From assembly GCA_016938135.1 (NCBI GenBank), contig JAFGVD010000044.1, positions 1 through 64,000 on the forward strand: a stretch of DNA of 64,000 bases, read 5' to 3'. A program made the translations under genes and the position numbers. This DNA comes from Coriobacteriia bacterium. Lineage in GTDB: Bacteria; Actinomycetota; Coriobacteriia; Anaerosomatales; Anaerosomataceae. Every line of letters starts with the position of its first letter. Within the stretch, counting starts at the first letter, position 1. Shown piece after piece: positions 29,638 to 38,766 of the stretch. The notes under the pieces are model-generated. The model did no database searches. It was not told the DNA's origin and was given only the letters and a program-made list of their open reading frames with translations.

Positions 29638-30039
29638 CTAGCCGAAGAAAATGGCTATCTCGCGCTCAGCGCTTTCCGGAGAGTCAGAGCCGTGGATGAT
29701 GTTCGCATCGAGAGTCAGACCGAAGTCGCCGCGGATCGTTCCGGGGGCGGCGTCTGCAGGGTTGGTGGCGCCCATGAGCTTGCGCACGACCGGCACAGCA
29801 GAGGGACCGGACAGGACCATCTTCACGACGGGTCCCGAGGTGATGTACTCGACGAGGCCAGCGTAAAACGGCTTGCCCTCGTGCTCGACGTAATTGGCAG
29901 CAGCCTGCTGCGGGGTGACCATGCCGTGCTGCATGCGCTCGATAGTGAGACCTGTAGCCTCAAAGCGAGCCACGATCTGGCCCACAAGACCACGTGCGAC
30001 TGCGTCAGGCTTGATCATTACATATGTCTTCTGAGTCAC
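29638..30039 (-). CDS. ndk: Nucleoside diphosphate kinase
   Basis: This 133-residue enzyme transfers the gamma phosphate between nucleoside triphosphates. The active-site histidine lies in NIIHGSDSPESAEREIAIFF. It begins MTQKTYVMIKPDAVARGLVG. The start is a GTG at 30039, five bases after AAGGAG. Confidence 0.96.
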   Translation of the reverse strand: MTQKTYVMIKPDAVARGLVGQIVARFEATGLTIERMQHGMVTPQQAAANYVEHEGKPFYAGLVEYITSGPVVKMVLSGPSAVPVVRKLMGATNPADAAPGTIRGDFGLTLDANIIHGSDSPESAEREIAIFFG

Positions 30040-30075
30040 GCGTTCTCCTTATGCCGGGGGCAAAACACTTTGTGT

Positions 30076-30105
30076 CATATAGCAACAAAGTTTCGCCGCG
30101 CGCAA
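30076..30105 (-). promoter_or_regulatory. Probable promoter of ndk
   Basis: On the minus strand TTGCGC (30105-30100) and TATATG (30081-30076) are 18 bp apart, 36 bp upstream of the ndk start. The match is moderate. Confidence 0.4.
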
Positions 30106-30126
30106 CCCGAAACCTCTATCTAGTTG

Positions 30127-31392
30127 TCACGAACCGCCACCGGTGGAACGCCAGTCATTGGTTATCCCGTTGACTTTCCAGCCCACTCCTTCGCGCACCA
30201 TGAGTACCTGGTACGTGAGCGGGGCACCCGTCTCCAGCATCACGGTGACGACCACTTTGGATGTCTTGGCAGAGCGTTCGACTGCTCCAAGCTCATAGGT
30301 GAAATCGACGGGCAGGTTGCCCATCTCTTTCTCAACGTCAGCAGTGGGGACCGCGACCCAGTATTCGGACACGCTCGCTCCCTCGGCATGGGCGTCCAAC
30401 AGGCCGGTCACCGTCATGGTCTGCGTTGGATACCCGATGCCGCTCAACCACGCGAACGCCAGAACACCGAAGAGCGCGATACCGACGGCCGACCACACAG
30501 CAACAGTGAGCCACACGTTGCGCGAACTGCGCCGCTCAACACGTTCGCGCTTGCGCTCCTCTCTGTCACTGGCCTTCATGTCGCTGTCGGTCCTGGTGAA
30601 GAACTCACTCACAGGCTCCTGAAGCTCAGCACTGATGTCCGGCCGGGGAGTCATATCCAAAGGAGGCAGCTCACCCGTACGCCACCCCTCGACGACCTCC
30701 GGTCGCGCCAGTGCCTCTGTGCTCGCTTCGAACGCAGCGACGGCGGCAGCGGGAAGCTCGTAGTCGAACTCGCTCCCTGCACGCTCAAACGCCCTTGCCG
30801 CCTTCTCGTGCATTCCGAGAGCGACATATGCCATGCCGAGATTCGCCGAGGCCTTTCCCCGCCCTGCGTACCGATCCATATCCACAGCCGCGCGATACGC
30901 CTCAACGGCATCTTGTGGACGACCGAGACTCATGTACGCCAGACCCAGGTTGTTGAGCGCCTTTCCGGGATCGGGGTTGGCGTCATCGAGCGCAGCCATC
31001 CGATACGAGTCCGCAGCCTTCTCGGCGTGGCCGAGTTCCAGGAGCGCTCCCGCCATGCCCTGAAGGGCCTTGTATCGGCAATCGTAGCCGGGGTCATCCA
31101 GGGCCGCCTGATAGGCGGCGAGGGACTCCTCAGGATGCTTTCCTGCCACCAGGGCGGCGCCCAGATTCGCCTGAACGGAGGATCGGCGCTCATACTCGCC
31201 GTCGTTGAGGGCTTTTCTGTACACCGCGGCGGCGTCGTCGTAGCGCTTCAGGCGCATGAGTGCGTTGCCGGCCTGGTGATACGCAAGGCCATCGTTGTTC
31301 CCTGTCGTCGCGCCCAAGAACTCTCTCGCGGCGACACGGAAATCTCGACTCTTGTACGCCTCTACCCCTTGCTGGAATCTCGCGTCATCCAC
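30127..31392 (-). CDS. TPR-repeat membrane protein
   Basis: This 421-residue protein has a tandem tetratricopeptide-repeat solenoid at about 1-230 (ALNNLGLAYMSLGRPQDAVEA and ASANLGMAYVALGMHEKAAR are clear units). A charged linker follows, then one transmembrane helix (about 300-325, WSAVGIALFGVLAFAWLSGI) and an about 90-residue C-terminal extracytoplasmic domain. It probably serves as a protein-interaction scaffold; no enzymatic domain is seen. The start is a GTG at 31392 with GGGGA upstream. Confidence 0.7.
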   Translation of the reverse strand: MDDARFQQGVEAYKSRDFRVAAREFLGATTGNNDGLAYHQAGNALMRLKRYDDAAAVYRKALNDGEYERRSSVQANLGAALVAGKHPEESLAAYQAALDDPGYDCRYKALQGMAGALLELGHAEKAADSYRMAALDDANPDPGKALNNLGLAYMSLGRPQDAVEAYRAAVDMDRYAGRGKASANLGMAYVALGMHEKAARAFERAGSEFDYELPAAAVAAFEASTEALARPEVVEGWRTGELPPLDMTPRPDISAELQEPVSEFFTRTDSDMKASDREERKRERVERRSSRNVWLTVAVWSAVGIALFGVLAFAWLSGIGYPTQTMTVTGLLDAHAEGASVSEYWVAVPTADVEKEMGNLPVDFTYELGAVERSAKTSKVVVTVMLETGAPLTYQVLMVREGVGWKVNGITNDWRSTGGGS

Positions 31393-31409
31393 TGGTTCCC
31401 CTGTCTCGG

Positions 31410-31949
31410 CTATGGCCGCTGATCGATGACGATGGACTCTATGGTGTCGCCTACCGCGATGGAATGAACGACGTCCATACCCTCTGTCACCTCACCGAAC
31501 ACCGTGTACTGCCCGTCAAGGAACGGCTGCGGGCCGAAACAGATATAGAACTGCGATCCGGCTGAATCCGGGTTCTGCGACCGCGCCATCGACAAGGTTC
31601 CCTCAAGATGGGGCCGCTCGTTGAACTCGGCAGCCAGATTGAAGCCTGGACCACCTGTGCCCAGAGCAGGATCGGACGGGGAGTACATCTGGGCCTTCTG
31701 CCTGCGCACGATCTCGCGTACTTCGTCTTCGCTCAAAGGCTTGGTCAGCGGGTCGCCTCCCTGGACGACGAAGTTGGGCTCGACCCGGTGGAACTTGATG
31801 CCATCAAAATAGCCATCACGAGAAAGCTCCACGAACGTGGCAACCGTGTTAGGGGCGTCGTCGCCGAAGAACGACAGCTTGACGACTCCCTTCGACGTGG
31901 TGACAACGGCCGTCTCCGACCCTGTGAGTTCGATCTCTGATACGTGCAT
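31410..31949 (-). CDS. Cyclophilin-type peptidyl-prolyl isomerase
   Basis: This 179-residue cytoplasmic cyclophilin has no signal peptide. The active-site arginine lies in FHRVEPNFVVQGGDP, followed by SQFYICFGPQPFLDGQYTVFGEV. An inserted loop of about 35 residues (TKPLSEDEVREIVRRQKAQM) separates the two, as in many actinobacterial members. AGGAGG lies five bases before the ATG. Confidence 0.93.
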   Translation of the reverse strand: MHVSEIELTGSETAVVTTSKGVVKLSFFGDDAPNTVATFVELSRDGYFDGIKFHRVEPNFVVQGGDPLTKPLSEDEVREIVRRQKAQMYSPSDPALGTGGPGFNLAAEFNERPHLEGTLSMARSQNPDSAGSQFYICFGPQPFLDGQYTVFGEVTEGMDVVHSIAVGDTIESIVIDQRP

Positions 31950-32217
31950 CGGCTCCTCCTAGGAGAGTGTGGTGCCGGTAGTGGACCGTCCTATTCTACC
32001 AATGCGGGAACCGCCGAGTAACCCGACACCTCAGAAGCGCCAATTGCAGAGCAGGAACCGGCGTATGTGCTATGTTTGCCTTGCATCTTATCGCGTCACA
32101 ATCGTTCGTCGCGCCACCAGGGTTTCTGTGTAAGACACGGGACCCGCCGCGGACGCCGAACCTCGACGATCGCGGCATCTTCTATCGTCAGTTTGTGAGC
32201 CACGGGAGGCGATGCGC

Positions 32218-34284
32218 ATGGGAGCGCCAAGTACCGACAGGGTCCGGAACGTCGCGTTGGTGGGCCATGGGGGCGCGGGGAAGACATCCCTCGCCGAGGC
32301 AATGCTCTACATGGCCGGCGAGACGCCACGCCTCGGCAGCGTCGATGACGGTCACTCGTCACTTGACTATGACAGCGAAGAGCTTAAACGGAAGATGTCC
32401 GTCAACCTCTCGCTCGCTCCGTTCGTTCACAAAGACGTCAAGATCAACATCATCGATACTCCCGGCTATGCCGACTTCGTAGGCGACGCCATTGCAGGGC
32501 TCGAAGCCGCGGAGATGGCCCTGTTCGTAGTGGATGCCGTCTCCGGCCCACAGGTCCAGACAGCTCAACTCTGGGAGGCCGCCGGAGAGATCGGGATCGC
32601 TCGCGCCGTGTTCATCAACCGTCTGGACAAAGAACACGCCAGCTTCGAGACCGCGATGCAGTCACTGGACGACGCATTCGGCCATCGGGTTGGAGCGGTC
32701 CAGATTCCCATCGGCAGCGAGGATGACTTTACGGGTGTCATCGATGTCATCCGCATGAAGGCCTACATCCACACTGACGACAACAAGGTCAACGTCGTCG
32801 ACATCCCTGCCGAGTACAGCGAGACCGCGGCCGAATGGCGAGAGAAGCTCCTGGAGCTTGTCGCAGAGGCCGATGATGACCTGATGGAGAAGTACCTCGA
32901 AGGTGAGACTCTGAGCCAGGAAGACCTTGAGCGTCTTCTCGGCCTTGCCATAGCCCAGGGTATCTTCATCCCGGTGTTCATCGGATCCGCTACGCGCCTC
33001 ATCGGCGTTCGCGACCTGATGGATGAGATCGTCTCCTTCTTCCCCGAGCCCACCGCACACGGGCCATTGCTCACTCGCGATGGCGAAGAGGTGCCCATCA
33101 CTATCGAAGGCGCAACCACGCTGTTCGTGTTCAAGAGCATGTCGGATCAGTACGTCGGCCGCCTGTCGTTCGTCAAAGTGGTCGCTGGCACTCTCACTCC
33201 GAACACCGAACTCATCAACTCCCGTACAGGCAAAAAGGAGCGCGTTGCACACGTGTTGAAAGCGCTCGGTAAAGACACCACGGACATCGAAGCGGCACCA
33301 GCGGGCGACATCGTCGTCCTTGCGAAGCTGAGCGACACCCTCACCAACGACACGCTCAGCGTCGATGGCAAGACGGACTTCGCGACACTGCCCCTTCCCG
33401 AGCCGCTGTATCCGGTCGCGATCATCGCAAAGACCAAAGCCGACGAGGACAAGCTGGGCACCGCGCTCAAGTCCCTCGTGGACGAGGATCCCCTGCTCGT
33501 CCTCCGAAGGGATGAGGAGACGCACCAGACCGTCATCTCGGCGGTGGGAGAAACGGCCATCGATGTGGTGCTCTCCCGTCTGCACGAGCGATTCCATGTG
33601 GAGGCTGAGCTCGAGGAGCTCAGGATCCCCTACCGTGAGACAATCCGCACCAAAGCCACCGCCCAGGGCCGCCACAAGAAGCAGACCGGCGGCAGCGGGC
33701 AGTTTGGAGACTGCTGGCTGCGTGTCGAGCCGAACCATGGTAGGGGCTACGAGTTCCTCGACGAAATCGTCGGCGGCAGGATCCCTCGCCAGTTCATCCC
33801 TGCGGTGGACAAGGGTGTCCAGGAGACCATGACCCACGGCGTCTTGGCGGGTTACCCGATCGTAGACGTGAAGGTCGCCGTGTACGACGGCTCCTATCAC
33901 GCTGTGGACTCCAACGAGATGGCGTTCCGAACAGCGGCGAGGATTGGCTTCAAGGCGGCCGTCGAGAAGGCGGACATGATCTTGCTCGAACCCATGGCCA
34001 CGCTGGAGATCGAGGTACCCGACGACTATGCAGGTGCGGTCATGGGTGACATATCATCGATCCGCGGGCGCATCCTGGGAATGGGCGCACCACGACCCGG
34101 CGTTCAGACCATCAGCGCTCAAGCGCCCTACGCCGAAGTGGTGCACTACTCTTCGCACCTGCGCTCCATCACCAGCGGGACAGGCCGCTACACGATCTCC
34201 ATAGATAGCTACGAACCTGTACCCGGAGACCTTGCGAAGAAGATAGTCGAGGAGTACCAAAGAGAGCGCGCCGAGGGGCACTAG
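32218..34284 (+). CDS. fusA2: Elongation factor G-like GTPase (EF-G2 family)
   Basis: This 688-residue EF-G paralogue has the G motifs GHGGAGKTS, DTPGYADF and NRLDKE. The G2 switch is shorter than in canonical EF-G, and the catalytic PGH is PGY, a trait of the actinobacterial EF-G2 family. Domains II to V follow, with QTGGSGQFGDCWLRVEP in domain IV. I choose the ATG at 32218 (eight bases after GGGAGG) over the ATG at 32212, which is only two bases away from it. The cellular role of EF-G2 is unclear. Confidence 0.9.
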   Translation: MGAPSTDRVRNVALVGHGGAGKTSLAEAMLYMAGETPRLGSVDDGHSSLDYDSEELKRKMSVNLSLAPFVHKDVKINIIDTPGYADFVGDAIAGLEAAEMALFVVDAVSGPQVQTAQLWEAAGEIGIARAVFINRLDKEHASFETAMQSLDDAFGHRVGAVQIPIGSEDDFTGVIDVIRMKAYIHTDDNKVNVVDIPAEYSETAAEWREKLLELVAEADDDLMEKYLEGETLSQEDLERLLGLAIAQGIFIPVFIGSATRLIGVRDLMDEIVSFFPEPTAHGPLLTRDGEEVPITIEGATTLFVFKSMSDQYVGRLSFVKVVAGTLTPNTELINSRTGKKERVAHVLKALGKDTTDIEAAPAGDIVVLAKLSDTLTNDTLSVDGKTDFATLPLPEPLYPVAIIAKTKADEDKLGTALKSLVDEDPLLVLRRDEETHQTVISAVGETAIDVVLSRLHERFHVEAELEELRIPYRETIRTKATAQGRHKKQTGGSGQFGDCWLRVEPNHGRGYEFLDEIVGGRIPRQFIPAVDKGVQETMTHGVLAGYPIVDVKVAVYDGSYHAVDSNEMAFRTAARIGFKAAVEKADMILLEPMATLEIEVPDDYAGAVMGDISSIRGRILGMGAPRPGVQTISAQAPYAEVVHYSSHLRSITSGTGRYTISIDSYEPVPGDLAKKIVEEYQRERAEGH

Positions 34285-34306
34285 ACCTCTCTTGTTCACT
34301 GATAAG

Positions 34307-34344
34307 CGAAGGCCCGATCGCATCGATCGGGCCTTCGGTGTTTC
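34307..34344. terminator. Strong hairpin terminator after fusA2, possibly bidirectional
   Basis: A 14-bp perfect stem (34307-34320 with 34324-34337) and a 3-base loop are followed on the plus strand by GTGTTT. It is 22 bp past the fusA2 stop. It also lies directly downstream of the minus-strand tRNA-Arg and could stop that transcript. Confidence 0.8.
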
Positions 34345-34350
34345 CGGGTC

Positions 34351-34426
34351 TGGTGCCCCCGACAGGACTCGAACCTGTGGCCTTCTGCTCCGGAGGCAGA
34401 CGCTCTATCCGCTGAGCTACGAGGGC
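34351..34426 (-). tRNA. tRNA-Arg (anticodon CCG)
   Basis: On the minus strand the 76-nt sequence folds as a tRNA. The acceptor is GCCCTCG with CGGGGGC. The D arm is GCTCAGCGGATAGAGC. The anticodon stem TCTGC/GCAGA encloses loop CTCCGGA with anticodon CCG. The T arm is built on GGTTCGAGTCC. A genomic CCA end is present at 34353-34351. Confidence 0.96.
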
Positions 34427-34556
34427 GCGCTGTACCGCCCGAGAACAGTAGCACAGCACAGTGCTGTTTCCAACCCGAACGACGACGGCTATCCTGATAG
34501 ATGCGGTAGCTGACCGCGGCTAGTGGAGCTCTCACCCCGACGGCCCGAAGGGACCG

Positions 34557-35471
34557 ATGAGACCCATGACACTTGGCAGAGCACTCATAATCATCAACCC
34601 CGCTGCACGACACGGAGAGACAGCTCCCCTCATTCCCGTCATCGAGGAACTCATCGACGGAACCGTCGAACACGAAACCGTGTTGACCGAGAGGCCCGGA
34701 CACGCAACCGAGCTTGCCCGCGAGGCGGTCGGATTCCACGTGATCATCGCGGTAGGCGGCGATGGCACGGCACATGAGGTGCTCAACGGCATCATGGCAC
34801 GGCCTGAAGATGACAGGCCTGCCATGTCGATCCTGCCCACCGGCTCCGGCAACGACTGGCGACGCACCCTTGGCATCTCCAAAGACCTCGTCACCGCGGT
34901 ACGGCAGGTCCTCTCGGGAGAACGTAAACGCGTCGACGTGGGCGTGTGCAACGGCACATACTTCGCCAACTCGCTTGCGATCGGTCTTGATGCGAGGGTG
35001 ACCGCAAAGGCAGTGGAGTTCAAGGTCACCACCGGTTGGTCGGGGCTGCCCCTGTATTTCAGGGCTCTCATGTACGTCTTGCTGCATCAGTTCTACGCAC
35101 ATGATGTGCGGGTGAAGCTCAACGATGGTCCCGTCCAGGAGCGAGACATCCTCATCATGGCCCTCACCAACGGACCCACGTACGGCGGCGGCTTCTTCAT
35201 CAATCCCAAAGCGATCGACGACGACGGATTGTTGGATATGTGCATCATCGACAAGATCTCGCTTCCTTCCGCCCTATGGCGACTCCCCTTCGTGGTCACC
35301 GGCAAGCACAAGTGGATGTCGATGGTGCATATGCAGCGTCATGCCAGGGTCGAGCTGTGGTCCGACGCTCCGGTTGCGGGTCAGGTTGACGGCGAAGTGC
35401 TTCTTTCAGACCACTACGAAGTGTCGGTCATCGCGGCTGGTCTAGAGGTCATCGTACCGAGGCCGGAATGA
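34557..35471 (+). CDS. Diacylglycerol kinase-family lipid kinase (YegS/DgkB type)
   Basis: This 304-residue lipid kinase has the nucleotide-binding motif GGDGTAHEVLNG at about 63-74 and PTGSGNDW near residue 97, and later the NGPTYGGGFFINPKA segment. It likely phosphorylates diacylglycerol or a related lipid. It is translationally coupled (ATGA overlap) to plsY, so the pair may salvage diacylglycerol and make phosphatidic acid. The start could be either the ATG at 34557 or the one at 34566. Confidence 0.88.
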   Translation: MRPMTLGRALIIINPAARHGETAPLIPVIEELIDGTVEHETVLTERPGHATELAREAVGFHVIIAVGGDGTAHEVLNGIMARPEDDRPAMSILPTGSGNDWRRTLGISKDLVTAVRQVLSGERKRVDVGVCNGTYFANSLAIGLDARVTAKAVEFKVTTGWSGLPLYFRALMYVLLHQFYAHDVRVKLNDGPVQERDILIMALTNGPTYGGGFFINPKAIDDDGLLDMCIIDKISLPSALWRLPFVVTGKHKWMSMVHMQRHARVELWSDAPVAGQVDGEVLLSDHYEVSVIAAGLEVIVPRPE

Positions 35472-36196
35472 TTTCCGGTCCTGTCTCCGGCGGCTGGAAC
35501 GTGATGGGTTTGACGTTTCTTCTCGCCTATCTGATCGGGTCGTTCCCGAACGCCTACTTCATAGCGAGACATGTCACAGGCGAGGACATCACCACGCACG
35601 GATCCGGGAACGTAGGTGCCATGAACGTGCGCCGCACCACAGGCTCATGGACCTGGTTCGCTGTGGCTATGTCCGCAGACTTCATCAAGGGACTCGCCCC
35701 TGTCGCGCTGGCGAAACTCGTTGTCGTAGGCGGTCTGTCCCTGCTGGTGAGCCCGTGGGGCGCGACGCTCGCCTCGGCAGGCACCGGCTGGTGGACGGTC
35801 GGCACGTACTACGTACCTATGGCGGCGGTTGCCGGCGCAGTCATTGGCCACAACTACTCGCTGTGGCTCGGCATCATCAAGAAGCGGCTGCTCCGAACCG
35901 GCAAAGGACTTGCAACGGGTGCCGGTGCACTTCTGGCGTATGACTGGCGGTTCTTCCTGGCTGTAGTGATCGTCGGGCTTGCAGTCATCGCGATCACGCA
36001 CTACATGATGGCGGGCCAGGTCGTCGCCTCCATCGTGCTTCCGATAGCCGCAGTGGTGTTGCGTTCACCCGACTGGATCTTCGCGGCAGTCATGGGCGCG
36101 CTGGTCTACGCGGCACACCACAAGCGGTTCATCGGCATGCTGCAGGGCAAAGAACCCAAGTTCTACATCCACGACCGCCAGGGTCCCCGGGGATGA
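35468..36196 (+). CDS. plsY: Glycerol-3-phosphate acyltransferase PlsY
   Basis: This membrane enzyme transfers acyl from acyl-phosphate to glycerol-3-phosphate. The 242-residue protein is somewhat longer than the usual 200. The motifs are AYLIGSFPNAYFIAR, HGSGNVGAMNVRRTTG (normally GSGNIGATN) and GHNYSLWLG, followed by GKGLATGAGALL. Five or six membrane segments are visible. It overlaps the lipid kinase by 4 bp. Confidence 0.88.
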   Translation: MISGPVSGGWNVMGLTFLLAYLIGSFPNAYFIARHVTGEDITTHGSGNVGAMNVRRTTGSWTWFAVAMSADFIKGLAPVALAKLVVVGGLSLLVSPWGATLASAGTGWWTVGTYYVPMAAVAGAVIGHNYSLWLGIIKKRLLRTGKGLATGAGALLAYDWRFFLAVVIVGLAVIAITHYMMAGQVVASIVLPIAAVVLRSPDWIFAAVMGALVYAAHHKRFIGMLQGKEPKFYIHDRQGPRG

Positions 36197-36200
36197 TCAA

Positions 36201-36231
36201 TGAGGCCGGCCCCAAGGGGGTACCGGCCTCA
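36201..36231. terminator. Convergent terminator between plsY and ferredoxin gene
   Basis: TGAGGCCGG (36201-36209) and CCGGCCTCA (36223-36231) form a 9-bp stem between the ends of two converging genes. No good T tract is present on either strand. Confidence 0.5.
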
Positions 36232-36251
36232 TCAAGGAACAACAGTGCGGA

Positions 36252-36428
36252 CTACTTGAGCTCGATCGCCTCGTTCGGGCACACATCGGCGCAGGTTCCA
36301 CACTCAGTGCAGTCATCGGGACGAGCCAGAACGGCTACATCCTCAAGATCGAGAGCGCTTGTGGGGCACTCATCGACACAGATGCCACAGGCAGTACACA
36401 GATCAGGATCGACGACAGGCTTACCCAT
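36252..36428 (-). CDS. 2[4Fe-4S] ferredoxin
   Basis: This 58-residue bacterial ferredoxin has two canonical cluster motifs, CTACGICVDECP and CTECGTCADVCP. The ATG at 36428 follows AAAGGA by nine bases; a TTG further upstream lies within that ribosome-binding site and is not used. It comes 78 bp after the BshC-like gene on the same strand. It could serve Rnf and the hydrogenases or the thiol cluster. Confidence 0.92.
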   Translation of the reverse strand: MGKPVVDPDLCTACGICVDECPTSALDLEDVAVLARPDDCTECGTCADVCPNEAIELK

Positions 36429-36506
36429 ATCACATGGTCCTTTCAACGTACCGGCGATTCCCCAAAAACGGGTGCACCAATGATACCACCAGGCACAAGC
36501 TCCGGG

Positions 36507-38078
36507 TCATCGCACTTTATCCATGACCTCTTGCGGACTCCATAGACAGTACGGATAGGTCCGGTCAGTGAGCACCTCGGAGGCTTCCTTCTGGGCGCGG
36601 GTGGCCGCCAGGAGCTGCTCGGTCTCCTCGACGACAGGCGCCATGATGGCTGCGAGCCGGCTGTTGACGGCACGGATCCGCTGCCCGATCGCCTTCTTGT
36701 CAGCGCCCGGTTCGGCGATCCGTGTGACCAGCGAGCACTTCTCGGCAACCAGTGCCTCCGCCTCGAGGCGTTCGGACGGATCGTCGAACTCCACCTCGTC
36801 CATCAACTGATCGGGATTGTGCTCCAGACGCTTGAGGCGCTGCTCAAGGCCAACGATCTCCTCCTCAGTCACCTCATGCGCGCCAAGCGGAAGGAACAGC
36901 GTCATCGATGCGACCACAAAGGGAGGCGGTTCGACTCCGTAGTAGCGCCGTGCGACCGCATCCGTGACGCGGTCATACCGACCGCCGCCCACCCCGTGAA
37001 TGAACAGGTCGGCGACGAACAGACGATTGAACAGCGTCAGAGACACGGCCCTGGGGACGAGCAGCGCATCGGCTTGCTCCAGAGCTCGCATGGACGTCTC
37101 GACGTCATCGGAAAGCTCGCACACCTGCTCATCGCCCGCGAGCAGCCGGATAGGCGCACCGGTGGACACTCGCGCCGAACGCCTTATGCCAGCCGAGAGG
37201 ACCCAGAACGGGATCTCGACGTAATCGTCGTCAACGGCGAGGTCAGGAAACGGCTGGGCCTTGGAGCGTGTTCCTGTGCGCGAACGGTAGGCCTCCAGCT
37301 CGGAGTTGAAAACAGTGCTGAACCCGGCCGCATCCAGCGCTATCGATACAGCGAACCGCCGAAAAGCAGAGGTCCGCGACTGGCGCGAAACGCCAAGCTC
37401 GAGATAGTCGGTGCCGGCCGACGCCTCAAAGCGTCGGCGAGCGCCGGTGACGGCCTGAGCAAGGTCATCAGCATGCGAGCGGGATATCTCCATCGCCTCG
37501 CAAAAGGCGTCAAAGTGCCGCGCCAGTGCTGGTGCCGGCAATGTTGTCAGCGCATCTCCGCCCGCCGCACAAAAGGCGGCTATGTCGTCAGAAGTTGGCA
37601 CATCGGAACATACGTAGCATCCGCCCGGCCCGGCGGTGGCAAGGACAGCGCTGCATCGTCCGACCGCCGGTCGCATACATGGCGTCTTAAGGTCCACGTG
37701 GTCGAACGAGTCGGTGTCGACCACCAGGTCGAGCGCAGCCGCTCCTGTCTCATCCGCCAGCCGCTGCAGAAGGAAGTCTTTGACCCACACGCCGGGATGA
37801 TAGAGCTCGGGCTGATGGCCGGTGACCACCAGCAACTCCGGCTCTGCCTCCACCGCCGCGACGTCGATTCCCATCCTGCGTGAATACGCACCCGCCTCGG
37901 CCACGCTCTCACGTCGCGCAAGTCGACGTAGCGATGGAGCGGACATGCCTCCCACCGAGAAGTCCCAGCGACAAACCGCGTACGCATTGTCTCGCGCGCG
38001 AGCCGCCCAGGAATCGTAGGACGGCTCTGTGAGAACCTCCCCGTGTCCCGTGGGCGTGGCATGACGAGCTCTCAGCAT
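36507..38078 (-). CDS. BshC-like protein (putative cysteine-adding enzyme of a bacillithiol-like pathway)
   Basis: This 523-residue protein is close to the length of BshC (about 540). It has an N-terminal Rossmann-like part with VVTGHQPELYHPGVWVKDF, which matches in position and pattern the VTGQQAGLLTGP...YK segment of BshC, and a C-terminal coiled coil (about 405-490, EEEIVGLEQRLKRLEHNP). BshC adds cysteine to glucosaminyl-malate. The similarity is by pattern only. The call is strengthened by the BshB1-like neighbour 5 bp upstream. The ATG at 38078 is chosen; a GTG at 38087 overlapping the upstream stop is possible. Confidence 0.6.
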   Translation of the reverse strand: MLRARHATPTGHGEVLTEPSYDSWAARARDNAYAVCRWDFSVGGMSAPSLRRLARRESVAEAGAYSRRMGIDVAAVEAEPELLVVTGHQPELYHPGVWVKDFLLQRLADETGAAALDLVVDTDSFDHVDLKTPCMRPAVGRCSAVLATAGPGGCYVCSDVPTSDDIAAFCAAGGDALTTLPAPALARHFDAFCEAMEISRSHADDLAQAVTGARRRFEASAGTDYLELGVSRQSRTSAFRRFAVSIALDAAGFSTVFNSELEAYRSRTGTRSKAQPFPDLAVDDDYVEIPFWVLSAGIRRSARVSTGAPIRLLAGDEQVCELSDDVETSMRALEQADALLVPRAVSLTLFNRLFVADLFIHGVGGGRYDRVTDAVARRYYGVEPPPFVVASMTLFLPLGAHEVTEEEIVGLEQRLKRLEHNPDQLMDEVEFDDPSERLEAEALVAEKCSLVTRIAEPGADKKAIGQRIRAVNSRLAAIMAPVVEETEQLLAATRAQKEASEVLTDRTYPYCLWSPQEVMDKVR

Positions 38079-38083
38079 GCCTG

Positions 38084-38764
38084 TCACACCAGATCCGCAA
38101 CAGACTTGATACCCACCGGCTCCGGGGCGAAGAACGGCTCCCCCGCCTCCACGCCGATCTGCGTCCCCCACATGCGAGCAGCCTCGGCCATCATCGGAAT
38201 GACTCCCCGGTTGGCCTCATTGGCCTGGAATTGAGACGCATAGCACGCCAGCGCATCGAGCTTCGTCTGAAGCGTCTCCGAGACGTCGACGATGAACGAA
38301 GGCTCACGGACCAGACGCATATGCACCGCCATGTAGTGGAACACGCGAGCAGGGTAATGTGGACTGCCCCCCATGTCTGTCTTGGTGAACTTCGAGTAGA
38401 AACGGGCTGCTCGGCCTATAGAAGCCGCCGAGAGATGATCGGGATGTGCGTCCTCCGGATACGGAAGGAACAGCACTCGAGGGCGAAGCTCCCGCAAGAC
38501 CTCTGCCAGCTCGATCCTCGCCTCAACCGTGTCGAACAGGTAGCGATTGGGCTGAGAGAGCGTCCTTCTTTGAGCGTCGAGACAAGATGCGGCCGCGGCA
38601 GCCTCGGTCATCCGTGTCTCGTGAGTACCATGCGGCGTCGGCTCTCCATCAGTCAGGTCGACTATGGTCACCTCAAGGCCCTGTGCGGTCATCCCCGCAA
38701 CCGTGGCCCCCATACCGATCTCCACGTCGTCAGGATGCGCACCGATGCAGACGATGTCAGCCAT
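38084..38764 (-). CDS. PIG-L/BshB1-like N-acetylglucosaminyl deacetylase
   Basis: This 226-residue zinc-dependent deacetylase has the metal motif AHPDDVEIGMG at the start and the second metal ligand in PYPEDAHPDHLSA. The C-terminal K-LDALACYASQF segment is typical of BshB1, which deacetylates GlcNAc-malate in bacillithiol synthesis; MshB and PIG-L relatives act on other GlcNAc conjugates. I prefer the ATG at 38764, five bases after GGGGAG; a GTG at 38770 overlaps the glycosyltransferase stop. Confidence 0.82.
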   Translation of the reverse strand: MADIVCIGAHPDDVEIGMGATVAGMTAQGLEVTIVDLTDGEPTPHGTHETRMTEAAAAASCLDAQRRTLSQPNRYLFDTVEARIELAEVLRELRPRVLFLPYPEDAHPDHLSAASIGRAARFYSKFTKTDMGGSPHYPARVFHYMAVHMRLVREPSFIVDVSETLQTKLDALACYASQFQANEANRGVIPMMAEAARMWGTQIGVEAGEPFFAPEPVGIKSVADLV

Positions 38765-38766
38765 TC

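Noticed and set aside
30124-31422. Long plus-strand open frame (432 codons)
   Set aside because: It is antisense to the TPR protein gene, shows no family features and has no ribosome-binding site; it is a high-GC shadow frame.
32662-33900. Long minus-strand open frame (412 codons)
   Set aside because: It is fully inside the EF-G2 gene on the opposite strand and has no recognisable domain.
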